Source of the DNA: an uncultured Telmatospirillum sp.
Lineage (GTDB): Bacteria; Pseudomonadota; Alphaproteobacteria; Rhodospirillales; Magnetospirillaceae
Reading direction: 5' to 3'
Assembly: GCA_903858635.1 (NCBI GenBank)
Contig: CAIOJO010000557.1
Coordinates: 1-54,309 of the forward strand
DNA length: 54,309 nucleotides
Shown: positions 42,955-53,076 of the stretch, in pieces
Layout of the letters: each line of letters begins with the position of its first letter
How positions within the stretch are numbered: position 1 is the first letter of the stretch
Position numbers and translations under genes: made by a program
Notes under the pieces: generated by a model
Told to the model about the DNA's origin: nothing
The model's database searches: none
The model's input: the letters and a program-made list of their open reading frames with translations, nothing else

Positions 42955-44343
42955 TTGCGGCGACTGGTCGTGGTGTCCAATCGGGTGGCTTTGCCCGATG
43001 AAGGCGCGGCGCGCGCCGGCGGGTTGGCGGTGGCGCTCCAGGAAGCGCTTCAGCAAAATGGCGGCCTGTGGTTCGGCTGGAGCGGCCGCATCACCCCGCA
43101 ATCCTCCGACAGCCCGCATATCCGCCAATTCGGGCAGGTGACCTTCGCCACCTTGGATTTGTCGCGCAAGGATCACGCCGAATATTACAACGGCTACGCC
43201 AATCGCAGCTTATGGCCGGTCTTTCATTACCGGATCGACCTGGCCGACTTTACGCGTGAGAACTACCAGGGCTATCTGCGGGTCAATACCCTGTTCGCCG
43301 AAAAGCTGCGGCCTTTGTTGCGGGACGAGGACGAGATCTGGGTCCACGACTATCACCTGATCCCGCTCGGCGAAGAACTGCGACGCCTCGGCATTCGTCA
43401 GCGCCTTGGATTCTTCCTGCATACGCCGTTCCCCGCCATGGAAGTCCTGGTCGTCCTGCCCAGTGCCAGCCGCATCGTCCGCTCCCTCGCCGCCTATGAC
43501 GTGGTGGGTTTCCAGACAGCGGCCGACCTGCGGGCGTTCCACGACCACGTCACCCTCGAATCGGCCGGCGAGGTGTTGTCCAATGGACTGGTGCGGGGGT
43601 TCGGCCGGACCCTGAAGGCCGACGTCTTTCCCATCGGCATCGATGTCGGGCCGATGGTGGCGGCCGCCGAGTCGGCGCACCGTTTGGCCTCGACTCGTCG
43701 CCTGCGGCGGAATTTCAGCGAATGCAAGCTGATGATCGGGGTCGACCGGCTGGATTACTCGAAAGGCCTGCCGGAACGCTTCAAGTCCTTCGAACGCTTC
43801 CTGGAGAAATATCCGGCCTGGCGCGGCAAGGTCAGCCTGATGCAGATCGCCCCGTCGTCACGCGCCGACGTTCCCGAATACATGCAGATCCGGCGACAGC
43901 TGGAAGCCGAGGCGGGCCATATCAATGGCCGATTTGCCGAGTTCGACTGGACGCCGCTGCATTACCTGAATTCGAGTTACCAGCGGCAGACCCTGGCCGG
44001 CTTCTACCGCTTCAGCCAGATCGGCGTGGTGTCGCCATTGCGCGATGGCATGAATCTTGTCGCCAAGGAGTATGTCGCGGCGCAGAATGGCGAAGACCCT
44101 GGCGTGCTGGTGCTGTCGCGCTTTGCCGGGGCGGCGCGCGAGCTGACCAGCGCCCTGCAGATCAACCCCTACGACCTCGAGGGGGTGGCCGATGCCCTGG
44201 CGCGGGCGCTCGACATGCCGATCGAGGAGCGGCGAGACCGATGGCAGGACCTGATGAGCGCGGTCCGCACCGGTTCCCTCGACCACTGGCGCGACAGCTT
44301 CCTGAAGGCCCTCACCGAGGCGCCCTATACCGTCGAGACATGA
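42955..44343 (+). CDS. otsA: Trehalose-6-phosphate synthase
   Basis: 462 aa, GT20. It makes trehalose-6-P from UDP-glucose and glucose-6-P. Seen: RRLVVVSNRVALP at the start, GGLAVAL, WFGWSG, WVHDYHLIPL, FFLHTPFPAMEVL, GVDRLDYSKGLPERF, and SPLRDGMNLVAKEYVA. I chose TTG 42955 because GAGGAGG lies six bases upstream and the protein then starts exactly like the family; ATG 42880 would overlap glgA and add 25 unmatched residues. Located between glgA and glk. Confidence 0.94.
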   Translation: MRRLVVVSNRVALPDEGAARAGGLAVALQEALQQNGGLWFGWSGRITPQSSDSPHIRQFGQVTFATLDLSRKDHAEYYNGYANRSLWPVFHYRIDLADFTRENYQGYLRVNTLFAEKLRPLLRDEDEIWVHDYHLIPLGEELRRLGIRQRLGFFLHTPFPAMEVLVVLPSASRIVRSLAAYDVVGFQTAADLRAFHDHVTLESAGEVLSNGLVRGFGRTLKADVFPIGIDVGPMVAAAESAHRLASTRRLRRNFSECKLMIGVDRLDYSKGLPERFKSFERFLEKYPAWRGKVSLMQIAPSSRADVPEYMQIRRQLEAEAGHINGRFAEFDWTPLHYLNSSYQRQTLAGFYRFSQIGVVSPLRDGMNLVAKEYVAAQNGEDPGVLVLSRFAGAARELTSALQINPYDLEGVADALARALDMPIEERRDRWQDLMSAVRTGSLDHWRDSFLKALTEAPYTVET

Positions 44344-44350
44344 ACTCCCG

Positions 44351-45298
44351 ATGACCGCACCTGGTTTAATCGCCGACATTGGCGGCACCAACGCCCGCTT
44401 CGCCCTGGTTTCGCCGGGATCGCTGCACGCCCTGCAACCGCTGGTTCTGTCCTGCGCCGACTTTCCCGACCCGGTTGCCGCGGCACGCTGCTACCTGGAC
44501 CGCATCCGGCCCGCCGAGGCACCGCGCCGCGCCGCCTTCGCCGTGGCCTCCCCGGTCTGCGGCGACCGGGTGGAAATGACCAATCACGTCTGGCGCTTCT
44601 CCATACAATCGGTGCGCGACCAGCTCGACCTCGATCGTCTGGACGTGGTCAACGATTTCACCGCCGTCGCCTTGGCGGTGCCGCTCCTGGGCGATGCCGA
44701 CCGCGTCGCCGTCGGCGGTGGGGCAGCCGACCCGGCCTGTCCCGTCGCCGTGCTCGGACCCGGCACCGGCCTTGGCGTCTCGGCCCTGGTTCCGACCGGC
44801 GCCGGCTGGCACCCGATCGCCACCGAAGGCGGCCACGTCACCATGGCGGCGGCCGACGACCGCGAGGCCCAGGTGCTCGGCTGGCTACGGACCCGACAGG
44901 ACCATGTGTCGGCCGAGCGCGTCCTGTCGGGACCCGGATTGGTCAATCTGCACACCGCGCTGCGCGCTCTGTCCGGCCTTCCCCCCGAAGCGGTCACCCC
45001 CAGCGAGCTGACCCGCCGCGCCGCCGGCGGCGACCGGCTCGCCGGCGAAGTGCTCGACATGTTCTTCGCCATGCTGGGAACGGTGGCCGGCAATCTTGCC
45101 CTGACGCTGGGCGCCCGGGGCGGGGTGGTGATCGCCGGAGGCATCATTCCCCAGGTCCTGCCCGCCTTTCTGGCCTCCGGTTTCCGTCGCCGCTTCGAAG
45201 ACAAGGGACGTTTTTGCACCTATCTGCAGGCCGTTCCGGTGCATGTTGCGGTCCACGCCTACCCGGCATTCCTCGGCTTGGCCGGTTTGGTGGCCTGA
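44351..45298 (+). CDS. glk: Glucokinase (Glk family)
   Basis: 315 aa. ATP-dependent glucose phosphorylation. Motifs: LIADIGGTNARFALV, then VNDFTAVALAVPLL with the catalytic Asp, LGPGTGLGVSALVP, EGGHVTMAA, and GGIIPQVLPAF. It starts seven bases after otsA. With the ROK kinase at 10223-10981 the window has two unrelated glucose kinases. Confidence 0.95.
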   Translation: MTAPGLIADIGGTNARFALVSPGSLHALQPLVLSCADFPDPVAAARCYLDRIRPAEAPRRAAFAVASPVCGDRVEMTNHVWRFSIQSVRDQLDLDRLDVVNDFTAVALAVPLLGDADRVAVGGGAADPACPVAVLGPGTGLGVSALVPTGAGWHPIATEGGHVTMAAADDREAQVLGWLRTRQDHVSAERVLSGPGLVNLHTALRALSGLPPEAVTPSELTRRAAGGDRLAGEVLDMFFAMLGTVAGNLALTLGARGGVVIAGGIIPQVLPAFLASGFRRRFEDKGRFCTYLQAVPVHVAVHAYPAFLGLAGLVA

Positions 45299-45337
45299 CC
45301 TTTCCGGATCCAAGATCGGCGCAACTGCGAGGTGACC

Positions 45338-46027
45338 ATGGTCGTTTACAAGAAGAATTCGGATGTCCTGCAAGAGAGCGTCGCACTCGAGGGCAAGCTG
45401 GTGCTCGACATCGGCTGCGGCGATGGTGCCCTGGCCCGCTTGATGGCCGGACAAGGGGCCCATGTCATCGGCATCGAAACCAGCCCGGTGCAACTGGCCA
45501 AGGCCCGCGCCACGCCGCGGGTCGCCGACGAGGCGTTCTGCCTGGGATCGGCCCAGGCCCTGCCGATGACCGACGGCATGGCCGACGTCGTGGTCTTCTC
45601 CAACAGCCTGCATCATGTGCCGGTCGCGTTCCAGCCCCAGGCCCTGGCCGAAGCGGCCCGCGTCCTGAAGCCGGGCGGCACGCTATTCATCGCCGAACCG
45701 CTGGCCGAGGGTCCGCATTTCGACATGACCCGTATCGTCGAAGACGAGACGGTGGTCCGCACCAAAGCGCTCGAGGCCATTCACGCGGCCGACCGATGGG
45801 GGCTGGAGGCGGTAAGCGAACAGGTCCACATCTCGGCCAACAGCTTTCCCGATTTCGAGGCCCTGCGGCAAAGGCAGATCGCCGTCGACGCCGAACGCGC
45901 CGCCATCGTCGCGGCGCGCCAGGACGAACTGCGCGCCGCCTTCGAACGGCTTGGGCAACGAACCGACAAGGGATGGCTGTTCGATCAGCCGATGCGAATC
46001 AACCTGCTGCGCAAGCGCGCCTCGTAG
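45338..46027 (+). CDS. Class I SAM-dependent methyltransferase
   Basis: 229 aa from ATG 45338 (SD GAGGTG). SAM-binding motif VLDIGCGDGALARLMA, the acidic strand end IGIETS, the LPMTDGMADVVVFSNSLHHV motif and LKPGGTLFIAEP identify a methyltransferase of the UbiE/type-11 group. Substrate unknown. Last gene of the glgA-otsA-glk run, 39 bp after glk. Confidence 0.9.
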   Translation: MVVYKKNSDVLQESVALEGKLVLDIGCGDGALARLMAGQGAHVIGIETSPVQLAKARATPRVADEAFCLGSAQALPMTDGMADVVVFSNSLHHVPVAFQPQALAEAARVLKPGGTLFIAEPLAEGPHFDMTRIVEDETVVRTKALEAIHAADRWGLEAVSEQVHISANSFPDFEALRQRQIAVDAERAAIVAARQDELRAAFERLGQRTDKGWLFDQPMRINLLRKRAS

Positions 46028-46047
46028 GCGGCACGGGAACAGGGTCC

Positions 46048-46199
46048 CGGCGCCACTTTGCCAGCTTCGCTGACACACCGGCAGGGACGCCGGTGCCACT
46101 GGAGCGAGGCGGAGCCTCGTGACGAGCGCGTTGAGCGCGCCGAAGCGTAAGCGGAGGAGCCAAGCCGGCGGATGCCGGCGCCCGGCGCTTGAGGGACAA
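46048..46199 (+). repeat. REP-like repeat, copy B
   Basis: Near-identical to copy A (21794-21966), with a short internal deletion. It lies between the methyltransferase and the convergent GGDEF gene. Confidence 0.75.
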
Positions 46200-46208
46200 T
46201 CAAAGAAA

Positions 46209-47327
46209 CTACCCCCCCATCTCCTCGCCGTCGGGCAGGACGACGCGGTCCTTGCCCTTCTGCTTGGCCTCGTACATGCGGTGATCCGCCTTCTCGACCA
46301 TTTCGAGCCAAGTGCTGGCGCAATCGGAGATCCGTTCGGAGACGCCGATGCTGGCGGTAAGACGGGTCCCGTCCGGGCGTTTGCCCAGCCCGCCGTCGCG
46401 CAGCCGATGCAGGGCCATGCGGGCGCCCGTAGTGTCGGTGTTGGCCAGCGCCACGACGAATTCCTCGCCGCCCCAGCGGACCAGCAGGTCGACCCGGCGC
46501 AGGATGCGGCGCAAGGCGGCCGATGCCTGGCGCAGCGCATCGTCACCGTCCTCATGGCCGAACCGATCGTTGATCGATTTGAAGTCGTCGAGGTCGATGA
46601 ACAACAGGACCAGCGGCATCCGGTTGCGATGCGCCAGATCGAATTGCAGCTCGAGCAATTCCTCCCCCACACGCCGCGTATAGGCCCTGGTCAATCCGTC
46701 ATGCGAGGCCTGGCTCACCAGCTGCGTCATGAAATGCAGTTGGCTCATCCCGGCCAGCGTCGCCACCACGCAAAGCAGCGCCAGCAACCACATGGCCCCC
46801 AGATGGGACTCGAAGGGCATGACATGGTAGCCGATGGTCGCGATGGCCAGATTGGCCACCAGAAGCGGTACCGAAAGGCAGGCCCCCTCGAAGGCGGTGA
46901 TCGGAAACATCGACAGCCCCGCCACCATGACGAAGGGCAGGAAGGCATAGCCGGCGGCGATGGTTTGCTGCAGCTGGCCGGTGATGTCGAAGTTGGCCAG
47001 CAAGGGTTGGCTGACCACGAAGAAGACGCTGGGAGTGATCAACAGGCCGGTCAATGCCCAGCGGGCCGAACGCATGCTGCGATTGCCGCGGGTGGCCAGG
47101 AACAGCACCGCGAAGGCGATCGCCGCGGCAATGCGCAGCATGGTGAAGGCGGCCCCCAATCGCGACGGGAACACGTAGATGTCGATGGGAATCCACAGCG
47201 GCGTCAACAGGGCGAACAGGGCGGCGACCAGGCGCACCCGTGAGATGATCACCAGCGCCCGGCGGCGCTGCACCAGCGTCGGCAAACTGCCCGGTAAAAT
47301 GAGAGGATAGATCGGGTCGAACAACAT
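46209..47327 (-). CDS. Membrane-anchored diguanylate cyclase (GGDEF)
   Basis: 372 aa. About six hydrophobic helices in the first 190 residues, then a GGDEF domain: SHDGLTRAYTRRV, FIDLDDFKSINDRFGHEDGD, and the active-site RWGGEEFVV. The product-inhibition site RxxD (RRVD) lies five residues before GGEEF. All residues needed for c-di-GMP synthesis are present. The membrane part resembles no sensor I can name. It stands alone, convergent with the methyltransferase. Confidence 0.93.
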   Translation of the reverse strand: MLFDPIYPLILPGSLPTLVQRRRALVIISRVRLVAALFALLTPLWIPIDIYVFPSRLGAAFTMLRIAAAIAFAVLFLATRGNRSMRSARWALTGLLITPSVFFVVSQPLLANFDITGQLQQTIAAGYAFLPFVMVAGLSMFPITAFEGACLSVPLLVANLAIATIGYHVMPFESHLGAMWLLALLCVVATLAGMSQLHFMTQLVSQASHDGLTRAYTRRVGEELLELQFDLAHRNRMPLVLLFIDLDDFKSINDRFGHEDGDDALRQASAALRRILRRVDLLVRWGGEEFVVALANTDTTGARMALHRLRDGGLGKRPDGTRLTASIGVSERISDCASTWLEMVEKADHRMYEAKQKGKDRVVLPDGEEMGG

Positions 47328-47504
47328 GGAATCGAGCAGCCAGCCTCAAAAACACTCTTGTTAGTCGAACTCGACCCCAGGAGACCGCTCGTTGGTTGTC
47401 GGACTCACTATCCAGAACGAGGCTTCGCCGGCTTGGACTGCAGCATCGCAAATGAAGTCTGCGGCACGATAGGTGGACTGCTTCCAAGGTGCAAGACAAA
47501 GCTA

Positions 47505-50500
47505 TCAGTAATCCTTCTTCCAACTGATGCCGACGCCGCCGCCCGCATCCTCGCCGACTTGCGTGTCCACGGCGAAACCACCCCCCAGTTCCAGCTCGAC
47601 GCTGAGGCGGCCGCCGGTTGTTCCCTGGTCGACGCGAAGGAAAGTGCGGGAATTGAGGTATTTCCCGGCCGACAGGGCGGGGCCGATACTGCGGCCGGCG
47701 GCCGAGGCCTGTTGTTGCCCGGCGATCGGCACCGCCGAGGTGCCGGGGGGGCCCGACGGCGGCACGGCGGGCAGGCCGGGAGCCGTGAGCGTGTCGGTGG
47801 CACCGCCTCCGGCTTCGAGCACGTCGAGACCGAGCACATCACGCAGTTTTCCCAGCGGATCGAAACCGCCGCCGCCGATCTGACCGGCGGCGGCGCGGGC
47901 CAAGGTCAATTGCTGGGTCACCGAAAGCTGACTGGCATCGCTGCCGAAGATCAGTCGTGCCAGCACCTCGTCCTGGGGCACCGGCGGATCGGAGGTGAAT
48001 TCGAAACTCGGCTTGTCCGCCGTCCCGGTCACATGCACCTGCGCGGTCAGACCCTGCGACTGTCCCTGGGCGATGACGTCGACCCGCGGGTCGGGCGGAT
48101 GTCCACCGTCGAAGGTAATGCCGCCTTGGCTGAGGGTGAGGCGTTGGCCGAACAGGTCGTAGGTGCCGCGCACTGCGGTCAGCTGGCCTTGCACCTCGAC
48201 CCGGTTGATGCTGCCCGCCAAGGCGAGCTGCCCATTCCATTCGGAATCGAGGCCGCGCCCGTGCAGTTTCACTCCTTTCAGGGTCGCCTGCACCGCAAGC
48301 CCCAGTTCGAACGGCAGGTCGGCCGCCTCGGCAGGCCTCGCCCGCGCTTCGCCGGGCGGAAGATTGATCTCCGTTACGTCCAAGGTGACGACACGGGCCG
48401 GCATGGTCTGGCCGATGTCGACATCGGCCCCGTCGACCGTCAGGGTGCCCGACAGTTCGCCGCGCCCGTCCGCCCCTTCGAGCCGGATTGTCCCACTGGC
48501 ATTGCCGCGCACCAGGTCGAGATCGGCGAGCCGCAGTTCGGTCAGGGTCGCCGAAGCGTGGAACGGGGGAAGATCGGCGGCCCCTTCGGCGGTGAACCGC
48601 CCCTTGGCGCCGTCGCCCCCGGCGGCCTGGAAGACGATGTGGCGGGTATCGTGGGCGGTGGCACTCAGAGTGATGCCCGACAGGGCGGTGCCGGTTCCGA
48701 AATTACGGTAGGTCCCCTGGCTCACCTTGATTCTGGCATCGATGGCCGGCTGGCCGACGGTGCCGCCGGCCGTCGCCTCCAGCTCCACTTGACCGCCGAC
48801 GCTCTCATCACCCGACGGGACCAGCTCGGACAAGCGGGCGAGATCGCCGTGCCCTTCGAGACGCGCCGACAGCGGCCCCTCGCCAAGGCCGAGGCCATCT
48901 TGCCCGATGCGCAGCGGCAACTCGGTCCGGCCACGGAATTGCGAACCGTGCAATCCGGCCGCCTCGAAGCTGGCGCGCAGCCGCTGGCCGTCCCACTCGA
49001 CCTTGGCCGTGGCGTCGACACCGGCATGGTGGCCCCCGATATCCAATTGGTGCCCTTCGATTTGCGCCGACAGCCTGGGCTGCCTCCTGGTCCCGCCAAG
49101 CACCAATTGACCGGCCGCGGTGCCGCTCGGCGCCCACTCGGGCAGGATCGGCGACAGCAGATCGACCGGCAGCCCGGCGAAGGCCAAGTGGCCGTCGATA
49201 CGGTCGCCGGCCAAGCTCCCCGAGGTCTCTACTTGGCCGCCCGCATAGGCGAGGCGGGTCGGCGCCAGCCGGAGCCGGGTCGGCTCCACCGATAGCTGGG
49301 TCGGCTCGATCAGGCGCAGCCGTTCCTTGCCCAGCGTCATGGTCAGGGCGGTCAGCCTGTAGCGGCCCGCCTGCGGCGATGCCCGCCCTTCGGCGGCCAG
49401 CGCCAGGGACGGACCATCGGCCACGGCCGTCAGTCCGACCTCACGGAGGTCGCCGGTCGCCTCGAGGCGCAGGCGATCGAGCTTCAGGCGGGAATTGCCG
49501 AGCCGGTTCAGGCTGACACTGGCTTGGCCGAGCGGCCGCGCCAACAGATCGCTCACCCGGGCCTGGCCGGCGAACCGGGCGGCAATCAACTCGCCAAAGG
49601 ACAGATTGCTGCCCGTCAGGTCGAGCTTTGCCTCCTGACCATGTCCCGGTCGCAAGGCGAGGACGAAACGGGCCGTCCCGTCGACGGCCGGCCCCTTGAC
49701 CAGTTTCGACCACCGGGCGAGATGGTTTACCTGGCCCTCGAGTTGCCCGTCGACGGCATGCCGTCGACGGTCCCAGACGAGACGTCCGGTCGCGCCGTCG
49801 CCACCGGACCGGATCACCAATTGGTCGAGACGCGGCGCCGCTCCCCAGGCGAAACCCGCGCTCCCCTCGAAATCCTCCCCCAGGGCGGACAGCTGGATCC
49901 GCGCATGGCCCAGCGGATCTCCGGCCAGATGGTCGGCGGCGGCGAACAGACTGGCGGTAACCGGTCGTTCCCGCAGGGTTCCGGTGGCGTCGGCGCTAAA
50001 GCTCAGCAGCGGATCGTTGCTCGGCCCCAACAGCATGCCCTCGGCATGGACCGGGCCGCGGTAGAAGCCGTCGCTCAGCTCCGCCGCCTCGGCGAGGTCG
50101 AGGCGCAGCCCCGTCAACCAGGCCCGCTGCAACAAACCACCGGCCGTCGCCGTGGCGCCGTCGCCGTCGATGCGCAGCCGGAACAGTCCCGGCCGGAAAC
50201 CATCGCCGAAAGCGGCGGCGACACCGACCCGCGGCGCCGACCCGACCAGACGATCGATCGCGGCGATGCCGCTGGACAGCGCTCGCGGGTGAATGCTGGC
50301 GGTCACCTTAGGGCGGCGCCATGAGCCCGACAGCTCGCCGTCCAGCCGGGCCTGGCCCTTGGCCGAGGGCAGCAACAAAGAGAGGTCGGGGAGATCGGCC
50401 GCCACATGCATCCGCACCGTCTCCCCCCATGCCTCCAGCCGGCCAAAGGCGGTCGCCCGGCCATGTTCGGTGGCGAGACGCAGATAGCCGAGCGAAACCT

Positions 50501-51182
50501 CACCGCTCGCCGCATCCAGGGACCCGGCCAAGGCCCAGTCGACCGAGCGCAGGACGGAGGGGTCCGGCAGGTCGCGTAGCGCACCGTTGCCAACCACGAA
50601 GATGGACGAACCGCGTCCCTGCACCGAAAGCCGCGCCTCGCCACGGGTGCCGGCGGCGGTGCCGGCAAGGACCACGCCCAGGCGCAGCTGCCCCCCGGCC
50701 AATTCGCCGGTGGCCGAGACCCGCCCGGCCATGCCCGCACCAACCACCTCCGATGCCACCCGCAGGGATTCCACCGACAGCTCGTCGAGATGCAGCGACA
50801 ACGGCAGGCGAGGAATGCCGGGCACCGCGGATGGGCTGGCCGATCGTTCCGGCGGCCGCCGCAGCTCGATGCCGGCGACCCTGACCCGCCGCAGATGGAC
50901 TCGCCCATGCCACAGCGCCGCCGGCCTCCACTCGACCTGCAGGCCCGAAGCGACCAGCCAAGTCCCCTGCGCGTCTTCCAGGCCGAGTTGATCGACCCGC
51001 AGATCGAGCGGCCAAACCACGCGCAGACCCTCGACCCGTACCGCCGTCGCCGCGGCCACCCGTTCGATCAACCAGCGCTGGACCGCAGGCGACTGCAAGG
51101 CACCGAGCAGGGCGCCGAGCAGCGCCACCGGCAGCAACAGCAGGGTCACCAGCCAGGGGATCAGACGAGGGTGCAGAGCCAT
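47505..51182 (-). CDS. tamB: TamB, translocation and assembly module inner-membrane protein
   Basis: 1225 aa from ATG 51182. An N-terminal membrane anchor (PRLIPWLVTLLLLPVALLGA) is followed by long repetitive beta-rich sequence and the conserved C-terminal domain (VRGTYDLFGQRLTLSQGGITFDG, then PDPRVDVIA, VTGTADKPSFEFTSDPPVPQDEVLARLIFG, ending SWKKDY). It spans the periplasm and acts with TamA in outer-membrane protein or lipid transport. TTG 51239 is an alternative start with a weak SD. Directly downstream of tamA. Confidence 0.93.
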   Translation of the reverse strand: MALHPRLIPWLVTLLLLPVALLGALLGALQSPAVQRWLIERVAAATAVRVEGLRVVWPLDLRVDQLGLEDAQGTWLVASGLQVEWRPAALWHGRVHLRRVRVAGIELRRPPERSASPSAVPGIPRLPLSLHLDELSVESLRVASEVVGAGMAGRVSATGELAGGQLRLGVVLAGTAAGTRGEARLSVQGRGSSIFVVGNGALRDLPDPSVLRSVDWALAGSLDAASGEVSLGYLRLATEHGRATAFGRLEAWGETVRMHVAADLPDLSLLLPSAKGQARLDGELSGSWRRPKVTASIHPRALSSGIAAIDRLVGSAPRVGVAAAFGDGFRPGLFRLRIDGDGATATAGGLLQRAWLTGLRLDLAEAAELSDGFYRGPVHAEGMLLGPSNDPLLSFSADATGTLRERPVTASLFAAADHLAGDPLGHARIQLSALGEDFEGSAGFAWGAAPRLDQLVIRSGGDGATGRLVWDRRRHAVDGQLEGQVNHLARWSKLVKGPAVDGTARFVLALRPGHGQEAKLDLTGSNLSFGELIAARFAGQARVSDLLARPLGQASVSLNRLGNSRLKLDRLRLEATGDLREVGLTAVADGPSLALAAEGRASPQAGRYRLTALTMTLGKERLRLIEPTQLSVEPTRLRLAPTRLAYAGGQVETSGSLAGDRIDGHLAFAGLPVDLLSPILPEWAPSGTAAGQLVLGGTRRQPRLSAQIEGHQLDIGGHHAGVDATAKVEWDGQRLRASFEAAGLHGSQFRGRTELPLRIGQDGLGLGEGPLSARLEGHGDLARLSELVPSGDESVGGQVELEATAGGTVGQPAIDARIKVSQGTYRNFGTGTALSGITLSATAHDTRHIVFQAAGGDGAKGRFTAEGAADLPPFHASATLTELRLADLDLVRGNASGTIRLEGADGRGELSGTLTVDGADVDIGQTMPARVVTLDVTEINLPPGEARARPAEAADLPFELGLAVQATLKGVKLHGRGLDSEWNGQLALAGSINRVEVQGQLTAVRGTYDLFGQRLTLSQGGITFDGGHPPDPRVDVIAQGQSQGLTAQVHVTGTADKPSFEFTSDPPVPQDEVLARLIFGSDASQLSVTQQLTLARAAAGQIGGGGFDPLGKLRDVLGLDVLEAGGGATDTLTAPGLPAVPPSGPPGTSAVPIAGQQQASAAGRSIGPALSAGKYLNSRTFLRVDQGTTGGRLSVELELGGGFAVDTQVGEDAGGGVGISWKKDY

Positions 51183-51249
51183 GCCCCGAATGTGGCGCCG
51201 CCGCCCGGCCGGCACAGCTGCCCTTTCGAGCAAACACAAAGGCTAACCC

Positions 51250-53007
51250 TCAGAAGGCCTGGCCCAGGCTGACATAGATCTCGTAGGAGTCGTCGATGCC
51301 GGCCCGACGGTGCAGCGGCACGGCGAAGTCCAGCCGCAATGGGGCAAACGACGTGTAGTAGCGCAGCCCCAACCCGGTCCCCAGGAACAGGCGCTGGGCG
51401 AATTGCGGCCGCGGCGTCGAATAGACATTGGCGCCCTCGAAGAACGGAGCCACGCCGAACGAGTCGGTCACCTTCAGGCGCAATTCGCCGCCGAAGCCGA
51501 GCAGCGAGCGGCCGCCCGCCGGCTGCCCCTGGCTGTTGAGCGGTCCGGCATAGCGCAGCCGGTAACCGCGCACCGAACCGCCGCCGCCGGCATAGAATCG
51601 CTTGTCGGCCGGCAGATCGATGGTCTTCGAGTCGAGATAGCTGCCCAGGTCGCCCCACAACGCAAGGATGGTCCGCGGATCGTCGAGCAGGGTGAAATGT
51701 TCGGTCTGATGCATTTCCAGCCGGGTGAATTGGCGATGCGCGTCGGTGACCTCGAGATAGGGTCGGACCTCGAAAGTGGTGACGCCGCCGGTGGTCGGGT
51801 CGAGGATGCTGTCGGTGGTGTCGCGACGCGCCGTCGCCGGCACCGAGGCCAGATCGAAGGCCTGGGCCGGAGTGCCGCCCTGGTGATCGGTGTCATGCTC
51901 CAAAGCCAGCGCCGCCGACAGAGTCCACACCGGCGAGACACGCCAGCCGACGCCGCTGGAAATCGTTTCCGTGCGGGAATAAAAGGCCTCGCTGTTCAGT
52001 TGCTCGTAGCTGAGATCGCCCAGCAGATCTTTGTCGCGGCCGAAATAGTCGGGGGCGCGGTAATCGGCCAGGGCGAGATAGCGCGGCCGGCTGGCCAATC
52101 CCGTCAGGCGCAGCCGCTCGGCCGCGCCGAACAGGTTGCGGTCCTCCCAGAAACTCTGCGCGCCCGGGCCTTCGGCAGTGGAATAGACCAGCCCCGCCCC
52201 CACCGACCGGCCCGGCCGCTCGGCCAGTTCGACCACCACCGGAAGCAGACCTTGTTCGTCCAATTCCTGCCCGATGGCGAGGTGAATGGTGCGAAACTGC
52301 CCGGATTCGGACAGGGCCTTGCGCAACGCTTCGATCTTCGCCGGATCGAACGGATCGCCGGGCCGCCAGGGAACACGATTGCGTACCCAGTCGGGATCGA
52401 CCCCGGTCAGGCCGCCAATGGTCGGCGCGGCGAAGCGGCAAAACGGCCCCGCATCGATGCGCTCGGTCACCCGCATGCCATGGCTGGCATGGTCGACCAC
52501 CACCTGTCGGGCCACGACCTTGGCCAAGGGATGCGACCGGGCGGCCAAGCGGCGCAGCAGCTCGCCTTCCGCCTTCACCACATCGGCCGCCACCGCCGGC
52601 CCGCCGAGTTCCAGCCCGACCTCGGCCGGACCGATGCCGGACTCCGGTTCGACCGACCACGACTCCAGCCGAGTCGGTGGCCCGAGCTCGACCCGCAGCG
52701 TCACCTTGGCCGGCGCCGCCTGCTCGTCGATGGCAATCGCCACCTTGCCGTCATAATAGCCACGCGAGCGCAAGACCTCGTCGACGCGGTCCTGATCCTC
52801 GTCGGCGCGCCGCCGCAGGGCGATGATGCCCGGCGGCGGGCGTTCGGCCAGGGAAAACAGACGCGATGCGTCCTTGATGTCGGCGACCAGGCCCTCGTCC
52901 TCGACACCGACCAGATCCACCGCATAGGGAATGGCACGGTCTTCGGCGCGCGAGCCGGTGGCCGGCAGCAGGAACAGCGACAGGGCAAGGACAAGCAGGC
53001 GAAGCAT
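51250..53007 (-). CDS. tamA: TamA, Omp85-family outer-membrane protein
   Basis: 585 aa. Signal peptide of about 21 residues (LLVLALSLFLLPATGSRA-ED), three POTRA domains to about 270, then a 16-strand barrel with the Omp85 motif GGGSVRGYRLRY and a C-terminal strand ending in Phe (YVSLGQAF), the usual BAM signal. Partner of TamB, which follows after 67 bp. Confidence 0.94.
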   Translation of the reverse strand: MLRLLVLALSLFLLPATGSRAEDRAIPYAVDLVGVEDEGLVADIKDASRLFSLAERPPPGIIALRRRADEDQDRVDEVLRSRGYYDGKVAIAIDEQAAPAKVTLRVELGPPTRLESWSVEPESGIGPAEVGLELGGPAVAADVVKAEGELLRRLAARSHPLAKVVARQVVVDHASHGMRVTERIDAGPFCRFAAPTIGGLTGVDPDWVRNRVPWRPGDPFDPAKIEALRKALSESGQFRTIHLAIGQELDEQGLLPVVVELAERPGRSVGAGLVYSTAEGPGAQSFWEDRNLFGAAERLRLTGLASRPRYLALADYRAPDYFGRDKDLLGDLSYEQLNSEAFYSRTETISSGVGWRVSPVWTLSAALALEHDTDHQGGTPAQAFDLASVPATARRDTTDSILDPTTGGVTTFEVRPYLEVTDAHRQFTRLEMHQTEHFTLLDDPRTILALWGDLGSYLDSKTIDLPADKRFYAGGGGSVRGYRLRYAGPLNSQGQPAGGRSLLGFGGELRLKVTDSFGVAPFFEGANVYSTPRPQFAQRLFLGTGLGLRYYTSFAPLRLDFAVPLHRRAGIDDSYEIYVSLGQAF

Positions 53008-53076
53008 CGCCTCAGTCTAAGCGAAGGCTCGCCATCCTCCGCCCCTGCCGGCCGACCGATGCCGTTTGGCAGGCAG

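Noticed and set aside
40487-43141. 884-codon plus-strand frame running across glgC, glgA and otsA
   Set aside because: It crosses three recognised genes in a different frame or strand and has no motif.
47358-49295. 645-codon plus-strand frame
   Set aside because: Antisense to the C-terminal half of TamB; no domain, mirror composition.
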